Shown one piece after another: positions 13,701 to 28,700 of a DNA stretch of 64,000 nt. Source of the DNA: Siphonodentalium dalli (taxonomy: Eukaryota; Mollusca; Scaphopoda; Gadilida; Siphonodentaliidae); NCBI GenBank assembly GCA_032622095.1, contig CP136068.1:47860443-47924442 (forward strand). The letters are read 5' to 3'. Both the position numbers and the translations under genes were made by a program. Below the pieces are notes generated by a model. It did not search any database. It was not told the DNA's origin and saw nothing but the letters and a program-made list of their open reading frames with translations. How positions within the stretch are numbered: position 1 is the stretch's first letter; the number at the start of each line of letters is the position of its first letter.

Positions 13701-16700
13701 ATAAATACTGTATACAATGAACACGCACAAGCGCTCGATTAAGGAGTGAGCATGGTGAGAGCATGGAATAGGAACATAACCTAAGTTGTTATAACTTGTG
13801 CTCCAATCCCATTTGTTATTCCTATGTTTATTTCATTTAGCCTTTTTTTGTCACTCGCTGTATTTAATTTTATCAGGGAAGTTCAATAAAATAAATTTCA
13901 ATTTTCAAAAGACTAACCGATAGGTTAACTGATGATCTTTACCTTTTAGGTACTCAATCCGATCAGAGGGTCCCCATATCATCAAGAAACAACAATAGTT
14001 CTTCAACATACGCTTTAGTTATCGGAATCGATTAATTGCAACAAAATAATGATAACCACTATGGTATCAAATTTCCCAAAACGTGTTATTTATCAACATT
14101 TGTTCAACGAAATATGGCCGTATTATCACTTGGTTATTCACGAAATTTGTATTAACACTTGTTTTTTAGAGTTATCCATCTTCATCCGCGACCTAGACCA
14201 TCCGTTAGATGGCGCGTTTCTGGGCCTCAAATAATTGAAATAGCAAACTTCAAAAATCGACATTTGATCACTCTGAGCTTTGACGGGTGGGTTCCTTGAC
14301 TTGAATAAAATAGTTTTACCCCCGAAAGAAATAGTAATCTAGGAGCGTTAAATCGGATTGATGAGACAAACAACTAGTAGTTTTAAGTGCGTACCCGTCG
14401 CTGTGTTGCCAACAGTGAATCTGATTTTCTTTGTTGGGTTAGCTGCGATGATATCATAAAGTTCTTCCATGGTTGTCGGCCTGTACCACTGGGCGTCAGC
14501 CAATACCATACGTATAATTTCGGGCTTACGACAGCTACCCCCAGCACACGACAGCTTTGGATGTCCATTCGAAGTTCGTACAACATCCTTTAAGCAAATA
14601 ATAAAGTTCATCCATGCTGTATCACATCGGGGTAGAGCATATGTTACGAATTGGTTATTAGACCGAGTTGATTGCACAGTTATATGGTATAGTCATGAAA
14701 AATTCAGTACATATAACATGTAAACACTGGCTTCAAATAATGAACTACATGCAGGGGGTGGGGTGAAAAAAAAAATTCCGGCACGTATGCCGGGTGGGTG
14801 GGTGGTCAAAGCCACCAACAAGCAATTTTTTCCGCAACTAAAAAATAAAATTCCTGCTTGTTTTTTAGTGTTTTGGCAATGAGTTGGGCTTCAAATCCAC
14901 TTTGAATGAGAGAAATAATGTAATTCTAACTGGTAAACTGTCTGCAGGCAGTTATCGTGTTGTATTTCGTTGCAAATTTTGAAATCCAAGATGGCCGCTG
15001 GCAGCCATGTGTTTTTGGCCGAATGACCTGAAAATGACTCATTCCTATTTACATGTCCATGTTAACATCCATGATAAATAGTATGCACAGAAATTCATAT
15101 ACAGCTGTTAAAAGTGAATTCCCCCCGCAAATCTCTGTTCTAGTGCTAAAAGGGGGGGTGGGTGTCAAAAAATGGTCGGAAAAAAACTGCCGAAAACGGA
15201 ACAAAATTTGGCGGTGGGGGTGGGTGGGTACACAAAATGATCGAAAGGGAAAAAATGCCCTACGTGCCTGAAATTTTTTTCCGACCCCCCCCCCGCTACA
15301 TGTATATAATCTAATTGACTGCTTAACAATTGCTGCTATATAAAATCAAATACACCAAGCGGATTGTTTAAAGGCACGGATATCTGGCACGGTGGTTATG
15401 ATGTTAAAATAGTAACACCCGTTAAAAATACCATATATATATATATATATAAAGAATATTAAAATATAGACATATTTTGTTCTTATATCAATCATAGATA
15501 TCGCACACACAGTATGCTATTGTCAAGTTAGTACGCTGTGGTATTTAAACAAACGCGATATTCTCTAACATGTTTGGCTTTGTTTAAATAACAATGCTTA
15601 TGAACTCGACAGTACCATATTTTTACGCGATATTTATGATGGGTATAAGTGGAAAGTTTGTCTAAGTTTTAATGTTCTTTCTGCTTATGGAGATTTTAAC
15701 GGATGTGACAATTTTAACAGCGATACCCGCCGCGAAGTTCATCTTTGCCTCTTATACTACATAACATGCAAGTATTTACCACCTTAACTCCACCGTAAAA
15801 TGACCATTACTAGCCGCAATTTTGATACGCATGTGGATAATTAGCTCACAAAACAATCGGAGATTTATTACATGTTTATGTTTCAATATACCAATCAAGT
15901 CGGCATGTGTTCTCATTTAACTTACTGTTATTCAAGTATGACAATATTACGAAGGAATTGCTATTGATCGCGGAATAACGAGATGGTGTATGTTGAGTAT
16001 GCAGTTCTTCGCAGCAATGGGATGATGTTCCACAAGAACGATTTCGAGGAATAAGCGATTTGACTCCGTGAATTTAAATGATGATAATAATATTGTGTTT
16101 CGTGATCTTCAGCGAACGACTGCGATTTCCACGCTAAGCGAAATGCGTATGTCAGTTATGAAACTAACAATATTTCCATGTGTATAGCTAGTTTTGTTCA
16201 AACGACATCAGCATGTGATGTTACAACTATTTGAGGGAAGCAGATTTTCTAAAATAATTATGATAAAATAATACAACAGATATATTCAGTTTTATATCGT
16301 CTTGGTGTAAACGGTCCTCTTCAATTATCCCTGACATCACTAAGGAGTGCACATTTGCAATCATTCAAGGATGTTGTGATTCCTTGTTGCCTTCATAGCA
16401 ATTTACACTTCTCCCTTCTATTAACATATGAAGCATTTGAAAAGCAATCTACTATATATGTTGGGACTTCTGTTTGTCTGTTTGTCTGTTAGCTATGGCC
16501 GGGAAAACGGCTGGATCGATTGAGCTCAAACTTCCAATCTAAGGTTAAATATCCAAGGGCAGTGTTTGTCTCCGTTTTTGGAGAAGCTCCCAGCACTCAT
16601 TCTCCATTCCCACTGCCGCCGTCTTGGAAATGTGGGGGTTAATCGCATGATAGTTAAAGAGCGCTCGTATCCGCAGTGTCGTTGATACAGAGCGTTTAGA

Positions 16701-19700
16701 CACCGTTAAACCGTTACATAGGAAATATGCATGCATTTCCATTGCATAGAACTCGCTTCTACGAATATACCCAAGGCTGGCAAAATTGTTAATAAATGCC
16801 TTTATGTCTCTTCGACAATTGCCTAATACAATTCAAGCGTGCAGTCTGTCCATTTTCCCATGAAAAATCGAATTATACGACCAACGGGTTCGAGATATCT
16901 TATTATTTCCGACATCGTCATTTTTGTCACTCGAAATCACTTCGGCCTCAATTCATCCCTTGTGAGGCCTTCTAAAATTATGTCTTCACTTCCCAGTTAT
17001 GCCCCAGGGTGTGGATTATGAGGAGACATTTATTGCAAGTCATAAGATTTGTTTTATTGCCCGGGAACAATACTTATTAGTTGATTCCATCGATCGTCTT
17101 ATGTTTCCGTTTTCGACGCATCGCGTAAATAATGTACTTGCACTAATTCGTACCTCTTGACTCATCGCCGAGAGGCTTTATCTGTATGACATCATAAGGG
17201 TGCTGCTTTGTTTTGGACGGGTCAAAACCGTCAAATCGTTACCCCGACCTGACCTTGATCTTCAAAATGGTCAATTCAAGGTCAAATCGGGTAAAACGCA
17301 CGGATTTCGACGACATTTTATACCTAGGGGTACTTTTTTTCCGGGGTCTGTTTTCGACGGGTGAACTAGGGGTAATTTTGTCCAGGTAGTGTTTTGGACG
17401 GGTCAAATCGTGACCCCGACCTGACCTTGACCTTCAAAATGGTCAATTCAAGGTCAAATCGCCCAATTCGCCGAAAAGCAGAGGGGAACCAGCCCGGACG
17501 AAGTCGGGTCCACCAGCTAGTCTGTATATATATTTACAGTTGATCAATTTCATAATCGTGATAATACGGATACGATTACCTGCAAATGTTTAGTAAACTA
17601 GGCGTGTGTAAACGTTGGAAATAATACATATGCTATTATCATAATTATATATACAGTTAAGTGATATGCGTTAAAGCTACGTACGGCCTTCGTTGTATGT
17701 TATAATGTAGAAACGACATTTGTCAAACTATGATAATTTCCTCAATAATATACTATGCATGTCGAGTGTTGTTCCATATTTAAATTCGCGCGCAATAACC
17801 GTCGGTTGTAATACCCCTAATTTGGTGCGTCCATAACTTACAACTCACAATACTAAATTTCTTATATGGTATGTATTACCGTGTAGGAGAAAATACTAAC
17901 TGGATTGAAATATATTCATCTCTTTGCAAGAACAATTGTACACGTTTTTGTGTGATCATTTCCCAATTATGAAGTAACTTTAATTAGCTGGATTTTGAAC
18001 TGACAGCGGGTAGAAGGGTCGATTTAAATAAAACATTGGTGTGATTTGAATGCCATTGATGATGGCGCCAATAGTTTTAGCTTCGCCTTCCACAGCGCAA
18101 CGGAACATTTTGATTGGACGATCGGGTAGATCCGAGTGTTTGTCTATAAACAAATGATTCTGTAACATGTTTGATGTTTGTTTACATAACAAAGCGTGCA
18201 CACAAAACAATAGCATGCAATGTTTGCGATATTTATGATAGATATAATAACAACATCTGTTTGTTGTCTATATGCTTTCTGTTTATGGCGGCGTTAGCAG
18301 ATGTGACTATTTCAACAGCTATACCCACCACGAAGGTCGCCGGTATCTTTAGCAGAAGTGATAGTGCAGCAATTATAGATTTATAAATAAAGTCCGGTAC
18401 ACTTTTTTCTATTGATATGGGACATCTTCGAGAACCACCAGATTATATCGAATTACAAGAGGCTCCAACAATCCACTCAATGCTAACATAACCTATATAT
18501 ATACTGATAACGTCAACTATTCACTATGCGCGTTAGTACTACGATATGAGTGTTCGTTATACATGTATGTTATTGTGTGGTATTTGGGATGTGCTGCCAG
18601 GAAACAACACCGATTTCATTTCCTCACAAAAGAAATTTGATTTTCGTTTTTTTTCCTACATTGCAAACTAGATATGGTTCGATTTCGATACAAATCCAAA
18701 TATTGTTAGCTAAATAATCCGTATCTTACCTCGATGTCGGGAGGATCATTCGTCGCCATCGATTTGAAGGCGTCCAGAATAGACCGGTAACCTGTAATTG
18801 AGAACTAAGGATAATGTCATATGTTTGAATTCATTTCAGGCATAGTAATTGCATAAGCATAACATTGTAAAAAAAATTCAACCTTTAGAAGAACCACAAT
18901 GAAATTAGTATAACCATGTGCACAGTATAGCGGCTGTATACATATTTCCCCATTGATTTTGTATGAAACTGTAGTGAACGGCAATATCATTTTTTCCCAA
19001 AAGACATAATGCAATAAATAAATTGACATGGGAACACCATGGCATGATTCGTCATCTCCAGTGTAAACCTCCAAGTTTAAACCTGGTTTAAACCTACATT
19101 GGTGGTCCGACCAAACCGGGTCTAAGTGGGCGTTTGTTGTCGTTCAGTGGCTAGCAGAGTCTATGAGATGAGCATGAAATCAAACTACCAAATTATCAGG
19201 CGGACCCCAAGTAGACCAGTAAAGTGATTGCTGTCACGAGCTCAATTATCGCCAGCAAGCACATTTACGATCGTGTGCGAATGAATCAATTGTGAATATG
19301 AACATACATGTACCATATGGCTGGAAACCGTCACTCTCACCGTATGGACACACCACTAATCGATAGTATGTACAGTCGGAAAAGTATGGCCTCCCTAAGT
19401 GGGGTTTAGCTGGACCGTCGAATTATGGTTTAGTTGCCGGTTTAAAGTGACACAACAATCTTCCCCGGTATACCCCGATTGACTGAAGCAATAACATATA
19501 TATATACGGGGGAATCCCGCAGATAACTATTTTTAGCCACAATTCCAATCCGCGCGATCCGATTGGTCGGCGATCTTTCGTCACCAATTTTATACGATTG
19601 TTTTGAGAATAATAACTCTCATTCTCAAGACCAAATAAATTAATTAAAACTTAATTAGTTAGAACGCATATTTGAGTTAGATTATCGGAGTTTTATCTCC

Positions 19701-22700
19701 GTGTATGTTGTGTTGAATGGGAATGTTGGGTCCTCACATATGAAATCAACGATTATTGCCTGGAAAACTTGTCAAAAACTCGGTTCGAATTGAAGTTCGT
19801 GTGATCAGATCAGGCTATGTTGCATGTTGACATTCTAATTGAATATTGTCAACAGCGGGAATTCTCATCCTGATGACCCAGGAGAGTGACTCAGGTCACA
19901 ATTAATGGGAACTTTTGGAGAACCTATCGTTCAAACACGCAGATTAAAAAAAAACAGTGTGGGTAGATAGCGTCAGAAAAATGTACATGTAGCAAGTGCA
20001 ATTTGACACTAAAATTTACATGTATGTCTTTGGACTGGACTGGCCGCAGTAGGCCTACACTAGTACAGGCCTTGCAGATTCAAATTGAACTAAAGTCTCC
20101 AACAGTGACCTGTAGTATTAAAATAACTAATTTCAAAATGTGTGGCCCAGTATTGTGGGATGCCAAATTGACATTTAATAAATAATTGAGCTTAATCGCA
20201 ATAAGGAATCCCTTATTAGCGCAATAAGTAAAAATCTAATTGCCCTTAAGCACAATAAGAGATTCCTTATTGCGTTTAAGCGCAATAAGGAATTTCCTTA
20301 TTGGGCTTAAGTGCAATAAGAATATTCCTTATTGCGCTTAAGCGCAAATAAGGAATATTACATAAACTCCCTATAATTCCAATAGTGTAGTCCATGGTGC
20401 AATGGGTGGAGTTTATTGGTCACATGGTGACTGTCCACGTGTAGGCCTATTCAGATTCCATCAGATTCTATCCCTGTTAACAGGCAAATATAGGATAATT
20501 CTACTATTTTCTCATGAGGGAGATATTAATTGCACTTAAGCGCAATAAGGATGTATTGCGGTTAAGCGTATAATAAGGAATGTTCTTAATAAGATTCCTT
20601 TTTGCGCTTAAGCTCAATTATTTATTAAATGTCAATTTGGCATCCCATACAGTATTAGATATATTGGGAGGAGGGTAGATCATGCCATGAATCTCTACTC
20701 TTATGGGATGCCAAATTGACATTTAATAAATAATTGAGCTTAAGCGCAATAAGGAATCTCTTATTGCGCTTAATGCTTAAGGAATATTCTTATTGCGCTT
20801 AAGCGCAATTAGATCTTCCCTTATGCGCTTAAGCGCAATAAGAACATTCCTTATTGCGCTTAAGCGCAATTACATCCTTATTGCGATTAAGCGCAATTAT
20901 TATCTCCCTCATGAGATCACCCCTCTGCAAATAGTAGAATTATCATATATTGCCTGTTAACAGGGATAGATATTGATTGCACCATGGACTAAACCATTTG
21001 AATTATAGGGAGTTTATGTAATATTCCTTATTGCGCTTAAGCACAATTAGCTCTTATTGCGAAGCGCAATAAGAATGTTCCTTATTGCTCTTAAGCGCAA
21101 TAAGGAATTTTCTTATTGCGCTTGATTCCTTATTGCGCTTAAGCTCAATTATTTATTAAATGTCAATTTGGCATCCCATATACTCTGGCTAATATGACTT
21201 TGGGGCATAGATTTGGGCCATAGCTATGGTCATATAGCAATAATGTGGTGTCACTGTATAAGGGCTTGCTTACCTCATATGGTGTACTTATGGACTTAAA
21301 TCGGGTGAAAAACCCTATTGTCGTATTATCAGCATCCCTGTCCCAAAAATTGGTGTTTCATTCCGGGAGCTTTGATGTCTCACTCCTCGAGCTCTGGTAG
21401 TTTTATTAAATCAGCGGCTCTTGCACAGATCTATAGTATTTCCAGGTCATATACTGTAGCGCGAATATGGTGTCACTGAGGACCTGCTTCCCTAATATGG
21501 TGTACCTGTATATGTACTCGAAAATCAAAGTTGCCCCAACTAATACAGAAGTTAATACTACCACAAGTTGCCACAACTAAAACAGAAGGTAATGCTATTG
21601 CGAGTCTACCATTTCGATAAAGAACTTAGGCTTGCTCCCATGCAAACCAATGAAAACAAGAGGTGATATGTCAATAAGAGCTAAGGTTGAGTTATGGATA
21701 AACCTATTTATTCACCAGGGATGTTTAGATACATACATGTATAACCATGAAATGCGCTTAAGATTAGGCAATTGATTGTGCGTAAGCAAAATTGAATGCG
21801 CTTAAGCACAAATAATTATGTTTTCAAGAACAAATCACTATGCTTAAGCACAATCGAGTGCACTTAAGAGCAATGATTGCTCTTAAGCACAATGATAAGT
21901 TCAACTAATTGTGCTTAAGTGTAATTATTTGTGCTTAAGTGCAATTAATTGCACTTAAGCGCACTTCATTATTAAATGACAATTTGGCCTCCCAGAGGCG
22001 AATGCCCGTATAAATCATATTCTACCAGTACAAAACCTCGGGAACTTTTTTAAGTATTGATAGAGAACCTTATAAAGCTGAAAAAATAACAAGGGGAATA
22101 TATTTCTTTATTAATACCTGTCGCTTAATAGTTTATTCATAAGTAGGTGAAAGTGCCAACTCGAGATGACATTATTTAACAGACTTGATGGGTGAGTTTG
22201 CTATGCGCACTTACAATCATGGAATTTCTGCAGGGTAATTAATTCAGTGTTTTTGTGATATCAGCTCACTAAAGCCACAAAAAGCATGCATTTTCGAGCT
22301 GGGACCACCCCATACTTTGAAGTTGATTATCGAGGAACAAATATAAACAAATAAATATGTTCCCTGCCTTGTTTGTTCAATGTTATAAAGTTCATTATCA
22401 AAACATAACAAAATTCCCAAGTTTTGTACTGATGGAATAAGATCTCTACAGGCGCTAAGCAGAGTAAAGATTCATGACATGATCTTGGGGATGGGGTTTC
22501 TTCATTTTCAACAAGATAGCTCCAGGCTGTTGACCCAACATTCAACAATAATTTGAACAAGGACTAAATCATGCCAGAAGCTCCCACAAAAATATTCATG
22601 ATTGCCAATTACTCAATTAATAAATTCAATTGCAAGTCTATCACAGCTAGTGACAGTCAGTTGTGGTATTCAGTTATTAACAGACTTGTAATTATATTAA

Positions 22701-25700
22701 ATTTAATTCATTAGTGAAAATTCATACATGTGTTAAGTACCTTATTAATAAATCATTTAAAATAAGTCTTCTTAAATATATCTCTTCATGATATTGATGA
22801 TGTCCATCCCTCTCATGGCAGACCCCAGACTCCTATACTGAATACTAATAACAAATAGGTGGTTTTTCTGTTTACCAGCAGGTACCAGATAAGAAAATAT
22901 GTATAGTGACAATGGAGTGAAATCTCCTGGAACTGTAAGATTTATCTCACAGTTTGTCATTGAGCATCAAATTGATTATTTTTTTGTCAAAATGACATAT
23001 TTAGATATAATTCAGTCTCATACTTCTTGGTGAGCTGGGGTTATGGACAATATTTCAGCAGCAAAAATGTAATTATTTTCATATTTATAATAGTGTGAAA
23101 TAACCATGGCTTCTATCCTATATTTTTTATCTTGTACCCATGATTCACCTATGTTATTCAGGATTTATGGGAGGTGCTAGTATACCATCAGTAGTCAGAG
23201 TAATCAAAACTATGTGGTTCATTTATGAGACAAAATTCCGAACCTGGAGGGTCGGAACTAAAACTAATTACCAAAAAAATTGTCTATTTAGGAATAAAAT
23301 CAATTAACCCTTTCATTATGGGAGCAGCATTCACCCTTCCATGATTGGAGCATTGGAAATATTGCAAAAAAAACCTGTGCTAATGCATTCTCTTATATAT
23401 GGTAGTTTCCAGTAGGGATCCTAGAATATATAAGAGAATATATTACATTGGCCTAACAATATTTACATTGACCTTGTAAGCCAGTGCATTCTCTTATATA
23501 TGTGAGGCTACCTATGGTACCTGCAGATATAAGGGAATGCACTGGCACATGATTCAATGCTCCACTAGCGCAGCTCCCATCAAGAAATGGTTATATTATA
23601 TATTTGAGTCTCCCAAGTTCTTCCAACTGCATATTTTGTAGATTTTATTTTCCTGCTTTACAGAAGAAATTTAATCATTTACAAATTTCCAAATTCACTA
23701 AAGATGGATTATCTCTTCCTCTAACATGTGTTGTATAGTTTACTGGTTATAAAATAATAAAAATAAGCCGGAGATACCTGTCTGGAAATGTTACTATCAA
23801 TTAATATTGATTTTAAATCAATATGTATTTTTTAATGCGAGAATTAAGTGGGATATATATTTGTTCCTATTTTTTTTTAGAAAAAGTTCCAATAAACACG
23901 AGCCCTAAAATACTGGACATTGATTGTATGCTTATTATAATACTAATTGATAGAAGTGTTTCCAGACAGGGGTCTTCGATTCATATTTATTATGTTATAC
24001 ACAGGAAACTATAAAATACTTGTTATAGAAAGAGATAATGATTAATCCATCTGTAAGAGTAAGTGTTTTTCAAGTTGTGTGTCTTCAAGAATTGGAGTGT
24101 ATCACACTGAGCCAAATTCAATATATGATGGTCAGGTATTTCAAAGACTAGAAACAAAATTAACAGCTTTTTCATAGTTTTAGTAATTTTCTGACTAGAT
24201 TGTGTACAAAACATGATTTCTTATTAGTCTATGGTGAAGACAAAACTATTTTTGAACAAATTATGTGTTAGACTTACAAACTGTGAAGGGATTTCCAAAC
24301 ACATTGTGATGCTATCGTTTTACAATTGAAAGTGTTCTAAATAATTTTGCACATTTCATGACTGGAGCTTCCTGAAATTTAGTGAAAACACTGTACCAAT
24401 GCATTCTCTTATATATGACAGTCTCCCATAGGCAGACTCACATATTTAAGAGAATTCCTTGGCCTAACAACATTTATCTTGACCATGCAAGCCAGTGCAT
24501 TCTTTTATATTTACAACCTGCCATATGGGAGACCATTATTTATGATTAATCCTTCCATAATTGGAGCTTCATGAAATTTTTTGAAAACTTGTGCCAATGC
24601 ATTCTCTTATATATGCGAGTCTCCAATAGGATGCCTTGCATATATAAGAGAATGCATTAAGCTAACAATACTTATATTGAACTTCTAAGCCAGTGCAGTC
24701 TCTTATATTTAAGATTGTATATATGCGAGATTCATATATATAAAAGAATGCATAAGCATGACTGGTTGTTTTTTCTATTTATGCCCCAACATTTATTAAA
24801 CAGACAAAAATGCCAAAAAATGGCATTTTTGGAAAAGTATCAAGACTGAAGGAGTAATCTCAGTCATAAGTTAATTTTATTCAACAAAACACCAAAAAAA
24901 AAAATGCCATGAGAAAAACAGGGTATATGGATTTAAATTTATTTCAATTTGCTCTGGTGGTGGTGGGGGGGTTAATATATATTCAGACACATATGATACT
25001 TTTTTTTTACATTTTACCATTTCTGCGATTCACCCACCCCCGCAACCAATTTCTTTCCCCCTTACAATTGTTTTCCCAGAGCATTTTTCAACACCCCTCC
25101 CCATCTGTCTGTCTGAATATATATGTGGAGATTCTATGAGGAAACAACTATTTTTTACCATCTTACCATCCGCCCAGAACATTAAACCTTTCTAAGGCTG
25201 AAGGGGTCACTCTCACCAAAAAAAGTGCTGAAGGGTACACATGGTTTGAAAATGTGCTGAAGGTTTGTGATCGCCACTAACACCGTTACTTAAACTGTGT
25301 TTCTGAAAGTCTGACGCCCATGAGCAGTTTGTTTTCAGTTCATTGGAACGTAATCAATTATTCTCTAAAAGAAATCATGGCAAATACGAAATCTAAACGT
25401 CATTTAGAACGACATTTCAAACCCTGTATACCATTCAGCACATTTTCAAATCCTGTGTACCCTTCAGCACATTTTTTGGTGAGAGTGACCCCTTCAGCCT
25501 TACTAAGTTAGATACATGTAGGTCTACCACTACATATAATGCTGTAAGGCAATAAAAACCAATTATGCTTTTAAAGCGTAATGGAGTTACGCTTAAGCAT
25601 AATCAGCCATTACATGTTAGATTGATCTCCCATATAGTACTTAATATATGCAATGACAATGTTGTTGTTTGAGCCATCCAAATGATTTTGGAGTATAAAT

Positions 25701-28700
25701 ATAAGCAGCAAGTGAAATAATTGAAAAATAATTTATTATATATGATAAACAAGCATAAATTATAAATAGTTAAGCAATAGTTCCTTGTTAGCATTGTTGA
25801 AAACATCCCATACTGTTGTTCCCCTCGCAGAGCAGATAGAAAACCGTCAATGTCACTGATATCAACAACCGACTATTCCAGGTGGTTCCATTCCACAGTT
25901 GTTTTAACAAAGAAGGAGTGTTCGTATTGTGAGCTGCTAGTACGCAGAAGTTGGAAACGATTCTGTGTTGTTACACACCTCCTTCTCCACCGGATTTTGA
26001 CTGACACGTACAGTCCTCAAATTTTGTTGGCTGTAGCCTGTATTTGCCTTGTGTTTTAGATAATCAGGCTTAGGAAGTGCTGGGAGCAACCCCATGACTA
26101 TTTTGTGGTATTTAACCAGTCGCTGTTCTTTCCTTCTGGGAGCTTTACCTCAGACAGCATGTCTGTGACTGATCCATCATCTCGTCTGTATATGTTCTTT
26201 TCTGTATCTGTTCTTTGAGTTTAAGAGAGATCTCGAGGTCAAGTGACCAATTTTGAATGGGGATTTCCATGCAAATCTGCAGAGCAAAATTTAGAGTTGC
26301 ACATACTTCTGAGTGTGACTTGGTGTAGTATTGAAAACAACAGGTATTTACAGTGACGCCAGAAGCATCAAAGGGCAAGGGGGCAAACTTTTCGGGTACC
26401 CACTGGCCTCACCTGAGTCAGGCCAGCAAGGGGGGCAAGTGCCCCCGTATGTCCCCCTTCTCTGGCGTCCCTTGGTATTTATCTGGCGACTGGCGGGTCC
26501 AATTGGAACTTGTTCCATTATAAATTATAATGTTGGTGTATTTATTTTTGAATTTTATATTGATATTTCGAATCTGACAAATATAAGTTATGTAGGTCAA
26601 GTGATATGTAATTCCAGAAAAAAATTCTCAAAAATATATTTATAGCAAAATTTTATAATTTACGAAGCGGACCCACCAGATAAATACCTGTTGTCTAGTA
26701 CCACATCAAGTCACACTCAGATTGAGTCAGAAGTATGTGCAACTCTTTAACTTTTGCTCCGCAGATTTGCAAGGAAATGCCCATTCAAAATCCACCACGG
26801 CGGAAGACACACACTATTCGTTGCTCTTTCCAATTTTTCGTCATCTTCCCGCTTACGAAAACTTCTTATTTGATCGCATTTTGCCAATTTAAGCTCAATA
26901 TATCTCAGTCTTTTTCTAACGATATCCTGACAGTGAAACCATGCTTGACAGAACACAGGGATATCCCCAATCTATTTATAGCATATCAGGCTGTATCAGG
27001 GGAGATAAACCATGCAAGCAGTTTATAGAAGCGTTAGGAACAGGCAGTAAACAGCTGATTTCAACAACAACAACATGGTGGCGATTATTTTTGAGTCCCT
27101 TTAATGTTACAAAACACAAAACAATATCGCAATAAACATTATTGACAAAAACACTTATTCCCCAAACACTTTACAGGTAAGAGTACTTATCACTTATACA
27201 TTTCCAATCAACATATGCTCGCTGTCGTAATTATCGATTTTAGCTGTCGGTAGAACCAGGTGGTCTGCATTAGGCAAATACGATTAATTATCTCGATGAT
27301 ACAGATAAACTACTGCTAAACCACTGATCTGGCTGGATTAGATTTAAACCAGAGATGACGAATGCGACACTAGGTCTCGCGGTCGCATGTATAAACCACG
27401 GATTTAGTTGTCAAACGGCGGTTCAGACCTAGATGTTTACGTAGACCAGATTTAAACCGGAGATGACGAATCCGGTCCATACGATTAGAGCGATTAATGG
27501 CTAATACATTTTGCAGACGAAATGTTTTGTCATCCACGGCGGATTAACCTTTAGAAGTATAGGTGTATTAACTTTTAGCAGTATAGTTCTATAAACCTAT
27601 AGAACTATAGTTATATTAACCATTAGCACAGTTGCATTCACCTTTAGAAGTATATTTATATTAACCTTTAGTATAGTTGCATTAACCTTTAGAAGTATAG
27701 TTGTATTAACCTTTAGAAGTATACAGTACACTCATCGTGTGCTGTAAGGAAAACACTCAACACGGTGGGGATATTTTTGGGAGAGTGATTCACGGTGGCC
27801 CACTGAACACCGTGGGCCTTAGTGGAGAGGATTAGCGAGGCGCTTTTGTCTAATCAACAAGGTGATGGCAGTGTATTCCCACCTCACTACAAAACACCGC
27901 GAATCACCGTGAAACACGGTGGATTGCCGACAATCACTGCGAAACCATTATATTCGCAACCTTCAAAGCATTGCATTTTCCACCATTTACTTTTCATTTG
28001 TTTTCATTTAAAAAAAATGAAAAGGACAACATAGTAATGTAAAATTAAAATTAGCTGTAGGGAACGCTTTATTATAATGTGGTCCGTTTGTGTGCTTCGC
28101 GCACATTTTTATCTTTTAAACTTTTTGACATGTTGACTTGAGAGAAAACAAAACTATAATGTTTTCAGTTTCAACTTCTTGCTCAATTTAAAGGCACTTG
28201 TTGGTTTGAATGTCCAAATTATGATCGATTTTGATACATCGCGGATCATGGATCACCATATGCCGATAAGTACGCTAAAAATGATATACATGAACGGCCT
28301 CTTTCTGGTTGTATTAATTATTGTGATCGAAGAATGTTTGGGTCCCGAACGTTCTTCGGCATACAGATAATTCCCAGTATTCTAGTCATTACATAGTACA
28401 AATAAAGAGCGTTTATTTCACTTATCTGCGAAAACTGAGGACAGCTCGTAAATATCTCTGACATTATCAAATATATGTTTTGTTCAGAGCAGGTGCAACT
28501 AAATATATCGCGTATTTATCAATATATCATTGTAATAATAGTATCATTTTCAAACTTTAGTAAAACTAACACCGTTATATCACCCACCAGGTTGGTACCA
28601 TTCCAATTTTGGTTTAATGATCTTTATTTGCATCCAATTTTCCCGGGATACATGTGCATGTACATAGATTTTCGGTATCAATTAAAGTCATTCGTGTGCG

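Noticed and set aside
15053-15271. A 72-codon frame whose start recurs at 42693 ([19 protein letters not shown])
   Set aside because: The similarity reflects two copies of one MITE. The frame breaks and differs between copies.
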